Translations under genes and position numbers: made by a program
Shown: positions 26,788-35,906 of the stretch, in pieces
How the letters are laid out: each line of letters begins with the position of its first letter
How positions within the stretch are numbered: the stretch's first letter is position 1
From: Bacteroidota bacterium
GTDB taxonomy: Bacteria > Bacteroidota > Bacteroidia > Bacteroidales > JAAUTT01
Length of the DNA: 64,000 nucleotides
Assembly (NCBI GenBank): GCA_023429135.1
Contig: JAEYWD010000062.1
Coordinates: 120,186 to 184,185, forward strand
Reading direction: 5' to 3'
Notes under the pieces: model-generated
What the model was told of the DNA's origin: nothing
Databases searched by the model: none
Seen by the model: only the letters and a program-made list of their open reading frames with translations

Positions 26788-27860
26788 ATGTATATTTTCA
26801 CTTTGGTTTCGTTCCTAAGAACGTGATAAGCATTTAAGGCTAAAGCTCTCATCTCATCTTCTCCCGGGTAAATAACAACCGGTGCAATAAATTGGATGTG
26901 CTTTGTAATATAATCCATCAGGGTTTTGTTGTGTGCTATCCCTCCGGTAATAAGGATATTATCAACTCTCCCTTCAAGAACAGCCGCCATTGTTCCAATG
27001 TATTTCGATATCTGATATCCCAGGGTATTTTGCAATAACTGCGCTTCCTTGTCGCCCTCCTGAGCTCTTTTTTCAATTTCAACAGCATCGTTTGTTCCGA
27101 AGTAGGCAACAAAGCCACCTTCGCCTGTTACCATTTTTTTAAGAGTTTCCTGCGAGTATTCACCACTGAAGCAAGCTTTTATTAAGTCGCCAACGGGTAA
27201 GGTGCCGCTTCTCTCCGGAGAAAGAGGACCTTCTCCATCCAGTGCCTGATTCACATCTATTACTTTCCCCTTACGATGGGCTCCTACAGATATTCCTCCG
27301 CCAAGATGGGCAATGATAAGGTTGAGTTCTTCATATTCCTTACCTATACTTTTAGCATGAATGCGGGCTATAGCTTTCTGATTGAGTGCGTGAAAAACCG
27401 ACCGGCGTTTAAACTGGGGTAATCCTGTTAGGCGGGCTTCATCGCATAGTTCGTCCACAACCACCGGATCGGCAATATAGGCTTTGGCGCTCGGGAGCTC
27501 TTGTGCAATATTATCGGCAATCAGGGCGCCAAGATTACTGGCATGCTCTCCAAAACGGCACGAAAGCAGATCTTCCTTCATGATTTCGTTAACGGCATAT
27601 ACACCTGAAGGTATTGGCTTCAGTAATCCCCCACGACCAATAACTATTTCAATTCTTTCAATTGTTACACCGGCGTCTTTAAGTTCTGAAAGAATGATCG
27701 ATTTGCGGAAGGCAAACTGATTTATAACTGAGGTGAAATTTTTAAGTTCCTCAGAGGAATGCTTTATGTTTTTTACAAATACCGACTTTATATTGTCGTA
27801 AACCGCAATTTTGGTTGAAGTAGAACCTGGATTAATAGCTAATATAAGCCTGTTTTCCAT
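26784..27860 (-). CDS. buk: Butyrate kinase
   Basis: 358 residues, ASKHA fold. ILAINPGSTSTKIAVYD is the phosphate-1 loop, followed by VIGRGGLLKPIPSGVYAV, the butyrate-kinase signature, then LIIAHLGGGISVGAHRKGKVIDVNQALDGEGPLSPERSGTLP and LITGGIAHN. It transfers phosphate from butyryl-phosphate to ADP, gaining one ATP. Last gene of the operon, 4 bases after ptb. It could also act on branched acyl phosphates. Confidence 0.95.
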   Translation of the reverse strand: MENRLILAINPGSTSTKIAVYDNIKSVFVKNIKHSSEELKNFTSVINQFAFRKSIILSELKDAGVTIERIEIVIGRGGLLKPIPSGVYAVNEIMKEDLLSCRFGEHASNLGALIADNIAQELPSAKAYIADPVVVDELCDEARLTGLPQFKRRSVFHALNQKAIARIHAKSIGKEYEELNLIIAHLGGGISVGAHRKGKVIDVNQALDGEGPLSPERSGTLPVGDLIKACFSGEYSQETLKKMVTGEGGFVAYFGTNDAVEIEKRAQEGDKEAQLLQNTLGYQISKYIGTMAAVLEGRVDNILITGGIAHNKTLMDYITKHIQFIAPVVIYPGEDEMRALALNAYHVLRNETKVKIYI

Positions 27861-27864
27861 TCAT

Positions 27865-28761
27865 TTATGTCAATAATGTTGCTAAGGCTATGGAGTACAA
27901 TTTACTTTCTTCGGTATCGGCGCGAGAAGTAAGAACTACAGGAACAGTGGCACCAACGACAACAGCAGCAGTTTTAGCCCCGCCGAGAAATAAGAGTGAC
28001 TTATATAAAACATTTCCGGCATCAAGGTTATGTACCACAAGCAAATCGGCATCTCCGGCAACATCACTTACAATGCCTTTATGTTCAGCAGCTTCCTTTG
28101 ATACGGCATTATCCAGAGCGAGGGGACCATCTACGATGCATCCTTTAATCTGTCCTCTCCGGTTCATTGTAGCCAGAACTGCGGCATGTCCGGTCGATTC
28201 AATTTTGCTGTTCACAGTTTCTACCGGGCAAACTATTGCTACTTTGGGTAGTGGGCATCCTAGCTTATGGAAAACTTCAGATGCATTGGCAATCAGGCTT
28301 ATTTTTTCTTCCAGAGTTGGAGCTATATTCATTGCCGCATCTGTTAATCCTAAAATTTTATGGTAATGGGCAGTCTGAAAAAGGGCCACATGACTTAATA
28401 CCTGACTTTTTCTGATTCCTTTTTCTTTGTCGAGAATAGCCTTTAGCAAGGCAGCAGTCGATACAAAACCCTTCATCAGCAGTTCGGCTTTTTTTTCTTT
28501 TACAAGCTGAACGGCCATACGGGCCGATTCTGCCGGATCATTTTCAGGTATAAGTTTAAATCCTGAAATTTCAAAATCCAGCTTTTTACAGTAATCTTCG
28601 ATCTTATTTTTATTGCCTATAAATAAGGGCTCTATAATACCTTCTTTAACACCATCATAAATGGCTGAAATAACAGCTTCATCTTCGGCAGCAGCTATAG
28701 CTATAACTTTTTTTTGCTGCTTTTTCGATTCGTTTAATAATGATTCAAAATTTGGTATCAT
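27865..28761 (-). CDS. ptb: Phosphate butyryltransferase
   Basis: 298 residues, PTA/PTB family. AIAAAEDEAVISA, AELLMKGFVSTAALLKAIL, LTDAAMNIAPTLEEK and GPLALDNAVSKEAAEHKG are typical of phosphate butyryltransferase, distinguishing it from the acetyl enzyme encoded four genes upstream. It makes butyryl-phosphate from butyryl-CoA for the adjacent butyrate kinase. It sits 2 bases after ackA. Confidence 0.94.
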   Translation of the reverse strand: MIPNFESLLNESKKQQKKVIAIAAAEDEAVISAIYDGVKEGIIEPLFIGNKNKIEDYCKKLDFEISGFKLIPENDPAESARMAVQLVKEKKAELLMKGFVSTAALLKAILDKEKGIRKSQVLSHVALFQTAHYHKILGLTDAAMNIAPTLEEKISLIANASEVFHKLGCPLPKVAIVCPVETVNSKIESTGHAAVLATMNRRGQIKGCIVDGPLALDNAVSKEAAEHKGIVSDVAGDADLLVVHNLDAGNVLYKSLLFLGGAKTAAVVVGATVPVVLTSRADTEESKLYSIALATLLT

Positions 28762-28763
28762 AA

Positions 28764-29996
28764 TTAATAATCAATTTTAAAGCTTCCCTGTGTTCTCATA
28801 TTTTCGAGGATGTCCATGGTATCCTGGGCTATAATAAGTTCTTCGTTTGTGGGTACAACCAAAACTTTTACTCTGGAGTGTTCCCTGGTAAGCACCATTT
28901 CCTGCCCATGAACTCCGTTATTCTTTTCATAATCAAAGTCAATTCCTAAAAATTCCAAGCCTTTAATTACTTCGCTTCGGGTATAATCAGAGTTTTCGCC
29001 AATACCACCTGTAAAAATAAGCATATCCAGACCACCCATGGCGGCTGCATAAGAGCCAATGTATTTTCTGATACGGTAGTGATACATATTGAGCCCAAGT
29101 TTGGCTCTTTCGTTCCCTTCATAAGCGGCTTTCATGATTTCGCGCATATCGGAAGAGACTCCTGTGATGCCAAGCATACCACTATGCTTGTTTATCAGAG
29201 TATTAGCAGTACTTATATCAAGTTCCTCTTTCATCATCAAGTAAGTGAGTACGCCAAGATCCAAATCTCCGCTTCGGGTTCCCATAATCAGACCTTCAAC
29301 TGGAGTTAATCCCATGGAGGTGTCAATGGAAACACCATTATTAATGGCTGTTAAAGAGGCTCCATTTCCGAGATGACAGGTAATTATTTTGAGATCCTGC
29401 TTATTTTGGCCAATCATTTCGGCACCGCGTTGTGATACATAGCGGTGACTGGTTCCGTGAAAACCATAGCGCCGTATTCCATATTTTTTATACAATGGAA
29501 ACGGAATAGCATACATATATGCATAGTCGGGCATAGTTTGATGAAAGGCGGTATCGAAAACACTTACCTGCGGCACATTGGGTAACAATGCCTGCATGGC
29601 AAAAATACCTTTAAGGTTAGGCGGATTATGAAGCGGGGCCAGGTCGATACATTCTTCCAGCATTCTGATAACTTCATCGGTAATGAGCACACTGGAATTG
29701 AATTTTTCGCCTCCATGCACTACACGGTGACCAACGGCATCTATTTCTTCAAAATTGGAAATGCTTCCATGTCTTACAGAGGTGAGAATTCCAAGCACAT
29801 ATTCTATACCCGACTGATGATCGTATATATCTCCTTCAAGCAGAAGTTTGTCGCCATCAATACGTTCATTTTTAATAAAAGATCCATGTAGGCCTATCTT
29901 CTCGACAACACCTTTTGCCAGTACTTCGCGCGAGGCCATGTCGAAAAGCTGATATTTGATGGAGGAACTTCCGCAGTTTAAAACAATTATTTTCAT
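28764..29996 (-). CDS. ackA: Acetate kinase
   Basis: 410 residues, full length. MKIIVLNCGSSSIKYQLFD is the start signature; HRVVHGGEKF, VFDTAFHQTMP, YGFHGTSHRYVS, HLGNGASLTAI and FTGGIGENS follow. It converts acetyl-phosphate and ADP to acetate and ATP. Placing ackA between the HBD and ptb genes ties the acetate and butyrate branches to one transcript. Confidence 0.97.
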   Translation of the reverse strand: MKIIVLNCGSSSIKYQLFDMASREVLAKGVVEKIGLHGSFIKNERIDGDKLLLEGDIYDHQSGIEYVLGILTSVRHGSISNFEEIDAVGHRVVHGGEKFNSSVLITDEVIRMLEECIDLAPLHNPPNLKGIFAMQALLPNVPQVSVFDTAFHQTMPDYAYMYAIPFPLYKKYGIRRYGFHGTSHRYVSQRGAEMIGQNKQDLKIITCHLGNGASLTAINNGVSIDTSMGLTPVEGLIMGTRSGDLDLGVLTYLMMKEELDISTANTLINKHSGMLGITGVSSDMREIMKAAYEGNERAKLGLNMYHYRIRKYIGSYAAAMGGLDMLIFTGGIGENSDYTRSEVIKGLEFLGIDFDYEKNNGVHGQEMVLTREHSRVKVLVVPTNEELIIAQDTMDILENMRTQGSFKIDY

Positions 29997-30006
29997 TACT
30001 TAAATG

Positions 30007-30966
30007 TCATTTTATTTCGGTGCAGGTTATGTTCTGCGAAACTTTTGTGTCACGTTCATATTTATAAAAACCTTTGCCGGTTTTCCGTCCCAGGTTGTTG
30101 GCACGTACAAGTCGCTTGATAATGGGAGAAGCTTTGAATTTCTGCAAACCAAATTCCTGATAAAGGTTATCCATATATTTTAATATCTTATCGAGGCCAA
30201 TCCTATCAGCCAGCTCGAAAGGTCCAAACTGTAAACCATACCCGATTTTCATGGTGTTGTCGATGCTTTCAATAGAGGCTACTCCTTCCATCAGAACTTC
30301 ACATGCTTCGTTTATTAGGGTGACAATCAATCGTGTACTTATATTTCCAGGCGATTCGTTCACAGTTACCACCTTTTTTCCTATCATTTTGGCAAAACGG
30401 CAAACAAAATCGTAAGCTTCTTCACTGGTTCTCAATCCTTTAACAACTTCAACAACTTTAACCGTAGGTGGGATCATAAAATGAAGACCAACAGCACGTT
30501 CCGGGAAATTGAGAGTGGAGGAAAGATCCGAAATCATAAGAGTGGAAATATTTGAAGTGATTACCGCATCGGGCGATACATTCTCTTCAATTTTTCTAAA
30601 AACCTCTTTTCTTAATTCGATTGAAGTGCCTGGTTTGTTGGAACTTATAGTTTCCATTACCAGGTTGCATTCAGCAATTTTACTGTAATCGGTCGTGCCC
30701 TGTATTCTCGAAAGTATTGCTCTTTTCTCACTCTCTGTCAAACCCCAGCGATCGATAATCATATCGAGCTGCCGGTTTATATCGAGAAAAATTTCGTTTA
30801 CTCTTTCTTCACTAACATCTACAAAAACAACATCTATTCCGGATTGGCTTACAATACGGGCAATTTCCTGGCCAACCGATCCGCAACCCACGATACCAAC
30901 TTTACGAAGACTTTCCTTCTTCCGTAGCTTCTCGTTAAGTGCATAATCTTCTAAAACTTCCGACAT
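30007..30966 (-). CDS. 3-hydroxyacyl-CoA (3-hydroxybutyryl-CoA) dehydrogenase
   Basis: 319 residues. The Rossmann motif is VGIVGCGSVGQEIARIV (about 23-39). SNISTLMIS and GLHFMIPPTVKVVEVVKG contain the catalytic Ser/His region, although the usual NPVP is replaced by IPPT; SPGNISTRLI and the NEACEVLMEGVAS block complete the family pattern. It reduces acetoacetyl-CoA to 3-hydroxybutyryl-CoA, or the reverse. The operon context with ptb-buk points to butyrate metabolism. The thiolase, crotonase and butyryl-CoA dehydrogenase genes are not in the window. Confidence 0.88.
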   Translation of the reverse strand: MSEVLEDYALNEKLRKKESLRKVGIVGCGSVGQEIARIVSQSGIDVVFVDVSEERVNEIFLDINRQLDMIIDRWGLTESEKRAILSRIQGTTDYSKIAECNLVMETISSNKPGTSIELRKEVFRKIEENVSPDAVITSNISTLMISDLSSTLNFPERAVGLHFMIPPTVKVVEVVKGLRTSEEAYDFVCRFAKMIGKKVVTVNESPGNISTRLIVTLINEACEVLMEGVASIESIDNTMKIGYGLQFGPFELADRIGLDKILKYMDNLYQEFGLQKFKASPIIKRLVRANNLGRKTGKGFYKYERDTKVSQNITCTEIK

Positions 30967-30983
30967 TTTATTTATATAATAAT

Positions 30984-31985
30984 TTAAATTCCGGCAGCCT
31001 GGTTTACTGTAATTGCGATCAGATTCACAATATCCTTAACCGAGCAGCCTCTTGACAAGTCGTTAATAGGAGCGGCCATTCCTTGCAAAACAGGTCCAAC
31101 CGCTTCAGCATCAGCTAAACGCTGTACCAATTTATAGCAAATATTTCCGGTTTGAAGATCGGGAAACACTAAAACATTGGCATTTCCTGCTATCTCGCTT
31201 CCCGGGGCTTTACTTTTCCCTATCGATTCTATGATAGCAGCATCGGCCTGCAGTTCACCGTCAATTTTTAACGATGGATCCATCTGCCTGGCTATTTTGG
31301 TAGCGTTAATTACTTTGTCCACAAGTTCATGTTTGGCACTACCTTTGGTCGAAAAGCTCAACATCGCTATTCTTGGTTCAAAACCAGCAATGGCTCGGGT
31401 AGTTTTTGCTGTTGCTACAGCAATCTGTGCGAGTTCCTGGTCGGTGGGATTGGGATGCACGGCACAATCGGCAAATACCATAATTCCATTGTTCCCAAAC
31501 GATTTGTTTTTCAATATCATAATAAACGCACCTGAAACTACAGATATACCTGGTAAGGTTTTAACATACTGAAAAGCAGGACGTAATACATCACCGGTTG
31601 CATTCATCGCTCCGGCAACTTCACCATCAGCATTGCCGTTTTTGATCATAATAGTGGCCAGATAAAGCGGATCTTCAACAAGCTTTTGGGCATTGGAGCG
31701 TGTAAGCCCTTTGGCTTTTCGCAGTTCTACCATCAGGTCAATATATTGCTCTTTTTTAGGGTGATTTACAGGGTCGATAATTTCAGCTTCAGAGATATAT
31801 TTTAAATCCCATTGTTTAGCTAATTCAAAAATTTTTGAAGGGTTCCCAATAAGTGAAATGCGGGCGATTTTTTCCTGGATGACCTGATCTGCAGCTTTAA
31901 GGGTGCGTTCTTCTGTTCCTTCGGGTAAAACAATGCGTTTGTTCTGAAGTTTTGCTTTTTCTTTAATACTGTCGAGCAATTCCAT
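30984..31985 (-). CDS. pta: Phosphate acetyltransferase
   Basis: 333 residues, short PTA form without the DRTGG regulatory domain. RIVLPEGTEERTLKAAD, SNAQKLVEDPLYLATIMIKNGNADGEVAGAMNATGDVLRPAFQ, SFSTKGSAKH and NVLVFPDLQTGNICYKLVQRL are typical. It converts acetyl-CoA and phosphate to acetyl-phosphate. First gene of the five-gene operon pta-HBD-ackA-ptb-buk, with a promoter-like box about 60 bases upstream. Confidence 0.96.
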   Translation of the reverse strand: MELLDSIKEKAKLQNKRIVLPEGTEERTLKAADQVIQEKIARISLIGNPSKIFELAKQWDLKYISEAEIIDPVNHPKKEQYIDLMVELRKAKGLTRSNAQKLVEDPLYLATIMIKNGNADGEVAGAMNATGDVLRPAFQYVKTLPGISVVSGAFIMILKNKSFGNNGIMVFADCAVHPNPTDQELAQIAVATAKTTRAIAGFEPRIAMLSFSTKGSAKHELVDKVINATKIARQMDPSLKIDGELQADAAIIESIGKSKAPGSEIAGNANVLVFPDLQTGNICYKLVQRLADAEAVGPVLQGMAAPINDLSRGCSVKDIVNLIAITVNQAAGI

Positions 31986-32047
31986 GATTCAAAAATTTTC
32001 AATTAAGTTTCATTACTGATATGAAATTTCAACTGCGGTTCAGGTAT

Positions 32048-32055
32048 CAAAGATA
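32048..32055 (-). promoter_or_regulatory. -7 box for the pta-buk operon
   Basis: TATCTTTG on the minus strand exactly matches TAnnTTTG. No good -33 TTTG sits 19-21 bases upstream (a CAAA lies 26 bases away), so the match is partial. The leader would be about 60 bases. Confidence 0.4.
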
Positions 32056-32243
32056 ATATTCCTGATGCGTTAAAAATCCACCAAACCTATATTTTCCATT
32101 AATATTCTTTAACATATCTGCTGATGATTAAATTCAGCTTATGTAAATTAAACAATTAACCGATGAAATCAAAATTCATTTTTTGGGTTAGACTCACATA
32201 TAATTAGTTTTAAGGGAAAACTGAATTAGTTGGCACAAAATTC

Positions 32244-32251
32244 TATCTTTG
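32244..32251 (+). promoter_or_regulatory. -7 box for the FAD/Fe-S dehydrogenase gene
   Basis: TATCTTTG matches TAnnTTTG. A weak -33 (ACTG at 32220-32223) is 20 bases upstream. The predicted leader is under 25 bases. An in-frame TTG at 32249 lies inside the box, so translation should start at the ATG at 32273. Confidence 0.5.
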
Positions 32252-32272
32252 CGGTTATTTTATTTTATAAGA

Positions 32273-35206
32273 ATGAACCTGGAACAAAAGATTTCTCAGC
32301 TTGATAAAACTCTGAAGGGTAAAATATATTCGGACAGGGTCGCCAAAATCTTATATGCCACCGATGCTTCGGCATATCGCGAAGTGCCACTGGCAGTTGC
32401 CATTCCTGAAGATGACGAAGATATCAGTAAAATTATTCAATTTGCCCGCGAGGAAAGGTTGAGCCTCATTCCGCGTGGGGCAGGAACATCTCTGGCGGGA
32501 CAAGTGGTTGGCAATGGTATTGTGGTTGACATTTCCCGAAATTTCAGAAAAATCCTAAAAGTGGATGAAGCTAACCACTCAGTTACTGTTCAGCCGGGTG
32601 TTGTGCTTGATGAGTTAAATCTTAACTTAAAGCAATATAATTTATTTTTTGGGCCGGAAACCTCCACCTCCAATCGTTGTGTGATGGGTGGGATGCTTGG
32701 TAATAACTCCTGTGGTTCTCACTCGATTATTTACGGAAGCACACGCGATCATATCAATAGCGTAAAAGCGTTCCTGAGCGATGGTTCTTTTACTGAGTTT
32801 ACTGATGTTACTGCGCAGGAATTCGAAAATAAACTGCGGGGCAATTCTTTTGAATCGCATCTTTACAGAAGTCACTATGATATTTTAAAGAATCCTGTTA
32901 ATCAGGAATCTATTCGACGCGAGTTCCCCGATCCGGAGATTCGTAGGCGTAACAACGGTTATGCCATCGATGTACTTTTGGAAACCAATCCGTTTACAGG
33001 AAACAAAATTCCGTTCAACTTCTCAAAACTGCTTGCCGGTTCTGAAGGAACACTGGCCATGGCTACTGAAATGGTTCTCAACCTGGTACCAATTCCTCCG
33101 AAAGAAAAAGCTGTTATTTGTGTGCATCTGAACACAGTAATGGAGGCTTTGTATGCGAATTTAATTGCGCTTAAATACGCTCCAGGTGCTGTAGAGTTAA
33201 TGGACTCTATAATATTGAACTGTACGAAAGATAATATTTCGCAGCGGCGAAACCGGTTCTTTGTTCAGGGCGATCCGGGTGCTTTGTTAATTGTGGAATT
33301 TGCCCGCGAAACCAAGGAGGAGATTCTTGAAATTCAGATTAGTCTTGAAAAAGAACTCAGAGCTAATAATCTGGGGTATCACTTCCCGGTGTTATTTGGC
33401 TCTGATATTGCCAAGGTTTGGGCTTTAAGAAAATCGGGGTTGGGTGTATTGTCTAATATTCCTGGTGATGCTAAACCTGTATCGGTTATTGAGGATACCG
33501 CTGTTCATCCGCGTGATTTGCCTGCGTATATAACCGACTTCAACGAATTACTTACGAAGCATAAGCTCGAATGCGTGTTTCATGCGCATGTAGGCTCGGG
33601 TGAGCTTCATCTGCGCCCTGTGCTGAATCTGAAGGATCCAAAAGATGTTCAAATTTTCCGTACGCTGGCTTTGGAAACGGCTCAACTGGTTAAAAAATAC
33701 CGGGGTAGTCTGAGTGGTGAGCATGGCGATGGGCGTTTACGTGGCGAATTTTTGCCTGTGATGATTGGTGAACAGAATTATGAGCTTGTGAAGCAGGTGA
33801 AAAAGATTTGGGACCCGGAGAATTTGTTTAACGCAAATAAGATTGTCGATACGCCGGCCATGAATAGTTCCCTGAGGTATAATCCCGGTGAACCCTCTAA
33901 AAAAATTGAGACATATTTTGATTTCTCTGCAACTATGGGAATCATGGGGGCAGTTGAAAATTGCAATGGTAGCGCCGACTGCCGTAAAACTGAAGTAATT
34001 GGAGGCGTGATGTGCCCCAGTTATATGGCTACCCGGGACGAGAATGCAACTACCCGGGCGCGTGCCAATATTTTAAGGGAATATTTAACCCGGTCGGATA
34101 AGGTAAATCCTTTCGATCATAAGGAAATTGGCCAGGTGCTCGATCTTTGCATTTCGTGTAAGGGTTGTAAAAGCGAATGTCCTTCGAATGTGGATATGGC
34201 CAAACTGAAAGCCGAGTACCTGCAGCATTATTACGATGCCAATGGGGTTCCGCTCCGCAGTTGGCTCGTAGGAAATATTAATAAATTCAACAAGCTTGCA
34301 AGTGTTGTTCCGTCCATGTATAATTATATGATGAACAAATCTCCGTTGGCAAAACCAATTAAAAACTTTATTGGTTTTAGCGAGAAGAGAATGTTGCCTG
34401 CCTTAGCTCCTCAGACATTTAAGAAGTGGTTAGGTAAAAATCTTGATCACCTCAATGCTGATCTTTCGGACGATGCTAAAACGATTTGTTTGTTTGTGGA
34501 TGAATTTACAAACTACAACGATGTGGAGATTGGGGTTAAATGTGTGAAATTGCTGAATAAATTAGGTTACAAAGTTATTACATCTTCACATAAGGAAAGC
34601 GGTCGGACATATCTGTCGAAGGGATTACTGAAAAAAGCACGTGCTTTAGCTGAATATAATGTTAAATCGCTACACACCCTGGTTGGTCAAAACATTCCTT
34701 TAGTGGGAATTGAACCATCATGTATTTTAACCTTCCGCGACGAGTATCCTGAACTTGTAACGGCTCCTTTCCGCAATCAAGCTAAAGAATTATCTAAAAA
34801 TGTTTATCTCATCGAGGAGTTCCTGAGTAAAGAATTTGAAGACGGAAGGATAGATGTTTCCAAATTTAGCCGCCAGGAGAAGATAATTAAATTCCATGGG
34901 CACTGCCAGCAAAAAGCTATTGTTTCCACAACGCCGACTCAAAAGATGCTTTCCATACCACAGAATTTTAAAGTAAGCGAAATTAAGTCGGGTTGCTGCG
35001 GCATGGCCGGATCATTTGGATATGAAAAAGAACATTACGATGTATCGATGAAAATCGGAGAACTGGTACTTTTCCCCGAAATTAGAAAATCGGACGACAA
35101 TACCATAATAGCTGCACCAGGAACAAGCTGTCGTCATCATATAGCTGATGGAACAGGGAAGAAGGCCGTGCATCCGATTGAAGTTCTATACGATGCTTTA
35201 GCGTAA
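32273..35206 (+). CDS. FAD-linked oxidase / Fe-S dehydrogenase fusion (D-lactate or glycolate type)
   Basis: 977 residues. The N-terminal FAD_binding_4 domain has PRGAGTSLAGQVVGNGIVVD and GNNSCGSHS; a C-terminal FAD-oxidase domain follows with HAHVGSGELHLRP and GSLSGEHGDGRLRGEFLP. Two cysteine clusters come next: ADCRKTEVIGGVMCPSY, then CISCKGCKSECPSNVDM. The end is a CCG domain (HGHCQQKA and CCGMAGSFGYEKEHY). This is the long GlcD/DLD-like fusion that oxidises a 2-hydroxy acid, often D-lactate, and passes electrons through Fe-S to a quinone or ETF. Divergent from the fermentation operon. Confidence 0.88.
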   Translation: MNLEQKISQLDKTLKGKIYSDRVAKILYATDASAYREVPLAVAIPEDDEDISKIIQFAREERLSLIPRGAGTSLAGQVVGNGIVVDISRNFRKILKVDEANHSVTVQPGVVLDELNLNLKQYNLFFGPETSTSNRCVMGGMLGNNSCGSHSIIYGSTRDHINSVKAFLSDGSFTEFTDVTAQEFENKLRGNSFESHLYRSHYDILKNPVNQESIRREFPDPEIRRRNNGYAIDVLLETNPFTGNKIPFNFSKLLAGSEGTLAMATEMVLNLVPIPPKEKAVICVHLNTVMEALYANLIALKYAPGAVELMDSIILNCTKDNISQRRNRFFVQGDPGALLIVEFARETKEEILEIQISLEKELRANNLGYHFPVLFGSDIAKVWALRKSGLGVLSNIPGDAKPVSVIEDTAVHPRDLPAYITDFNELLTKHKLECVFHAHVGSGELHLRPVLNLKDPKDVQIFRTLALETAQLVKKYRGSLSGEHGDGRLRGEFLPVMIGEQNYELVKQVKKIWDPENLFNANKIVDTPAMNSSLRYNPGEPSKKIETYFDFSATMGIMGAVENCNGSADCRKTEVIGGVMCPSYMATRDENATTRARANILREYLTRSDKVNPFDHKEIGQVLDLCISCKGCKSECPSNVDMAKLKAEYLQHYYDANGVPLRSWLVGNINKFNKLASVVPSMYNYMMNKSPLAKPIKNFIGFSEKRMLPALAPQTFKKWLGKNLDHLNADLSDDAKTICLFVDEFTNYNDVEIGVKCVKLLNKLGYKVITSSHKESGRTYLSKGLLKKARALAEYNVKSLHTLVGQNIPLVGIEPSCILTFRDEYPELVTAPFRNQAKELSKNVYLIEEFLSKEFEDGRIDVSKFSRQEKIIKFHGHCQQKAIVSTTPTQKMLSIPQNFKVSEIKSGCCGMAGSFGYEKEHYDVSMKIGELVLFPEIRKSDDNTIIAAPGTSCRHHIADGTGKKAVHPIEVLYDALA

Positions 35207-35228
35207 ATAAAATAATTTTTCATTTTGG

Positions 35229-35262
35229 AAATCCACAGAGTTACATTCTGTGGATTTTTTGT
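35229..35262 (+). terminator. Terminator of the dehydrogenase gene
   Basis: AAATCCACAGA pairs with TCTGTGGATTT (11 bp) with a short loop, followed by a run of T and GTTTTT, 22 bases after the stop. Confidence 0.92.
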
Positions 35263-35264
35263 TT

Positions 35265-35835
35265 TTAGCGAGGCAATATCGTTAAAAACAATTTTCAAAA
35301 GTAAACAAATCAACCGCGCACTTGTTTACAAAAGTCAAATATTTAGATGGTTTACAAAAATGAACGAATATTTCAATACGAATGTTGATCAACATTGTAA
35401 ATAGTTACTATTAAATATATTTATCTATATATTGTATTTATAATCATAATTTTAAATAAATCATATCATATATGAGTTTAATTATTAGTTCACATAAATG
35501 TATTACTATCTCAAAAATCATAAATAACGACAATTATTTAAACTTAATGTGCTAATTACCATATATTTATAAATTATAAGTAATTATATTGTTTAATAAT
35601 AATTGATGTAAGGTTTTATATACCATTTAAATCCGACGTTTTTCACTTTCTACCCTTCGCTTGTGCTTGAGATTAAGGTTTTGTTTTTACTTAAAAAAAA
35701 ATGTTCTATTACCCTTAAAAATACAGGGAAAATAACCATAACTGAATCTTCCCATTTAATTGTGGGTTATAAGCGGATTGATAACGGAAAATAACTGCAA
35801 AAATTTAAGATCACAGAAGTCGAAGTTCGCTTGGA
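35265..35835. other. AT-rich gene-free stretch
   Basis: About 570 bases with no ORF of useful length and very low GC, markedly more A/T-rich than its surroundings. It contains TTTACAAAAGT- and GTTTACAAAAATG-like near-repeats near 35325-35360 and long runs of AT dinucleotide-like sequence (35400-35600). No tRNA, terminator or strong hairpin is seen. It may be a protein-binding, horizontally acquired or simply degenerate region. Confidence 0.5.
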
Positions 35836-35884
35836 TTACAATTGTAAACTTAATACAATTCACATATGTTATTTGAATTGTATT
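35836..35884 (+). promoter_or_regulatory. Inverted-repeat operator upstream of the XRE regulator
   Basis: A perfect 12-base palindrome TTACAATTGTAA (35836-35847) is followed by an 11-bp inverted repeat, AATACAATTCA (35852-35862) and TGAATTGTATT (35874-35884), with an 11-base spacer. All share the half-site ACAATT. The second repeat covers the -33 box of the promoter. This is a typical arrangement for autorepression by an XRE protein; binding by the adjacent regulator is inference. Confidence 0.6.
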
Positions 35885-35902
35885 TATTGTTAGTTACATT
35901 TG
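35872..35902 (+). promoter_or_regulatory. Promoter of the XRE gene, nearly leaderless
   Basis: TTTG (35872-35875) and TACATTTG (35895-35902) match the -33 and -7 boxes (TTTG, TAnnTTTG) with a 19-base spacer, the consensus distance. Transcription would start only a few bases before, or at, the ATG at 35907. Confidence 0.7.
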
Positions 35903-35906
35903 TGAA

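Noticed and set aside
35265..35835. Replication origin in the AT-rich stretch
   Set aside because: No DnaA-box cluster was recognised and no dnaA, dnaN or parAB gene is nearby; gyrA is 10 kb away and is not diagnostic.
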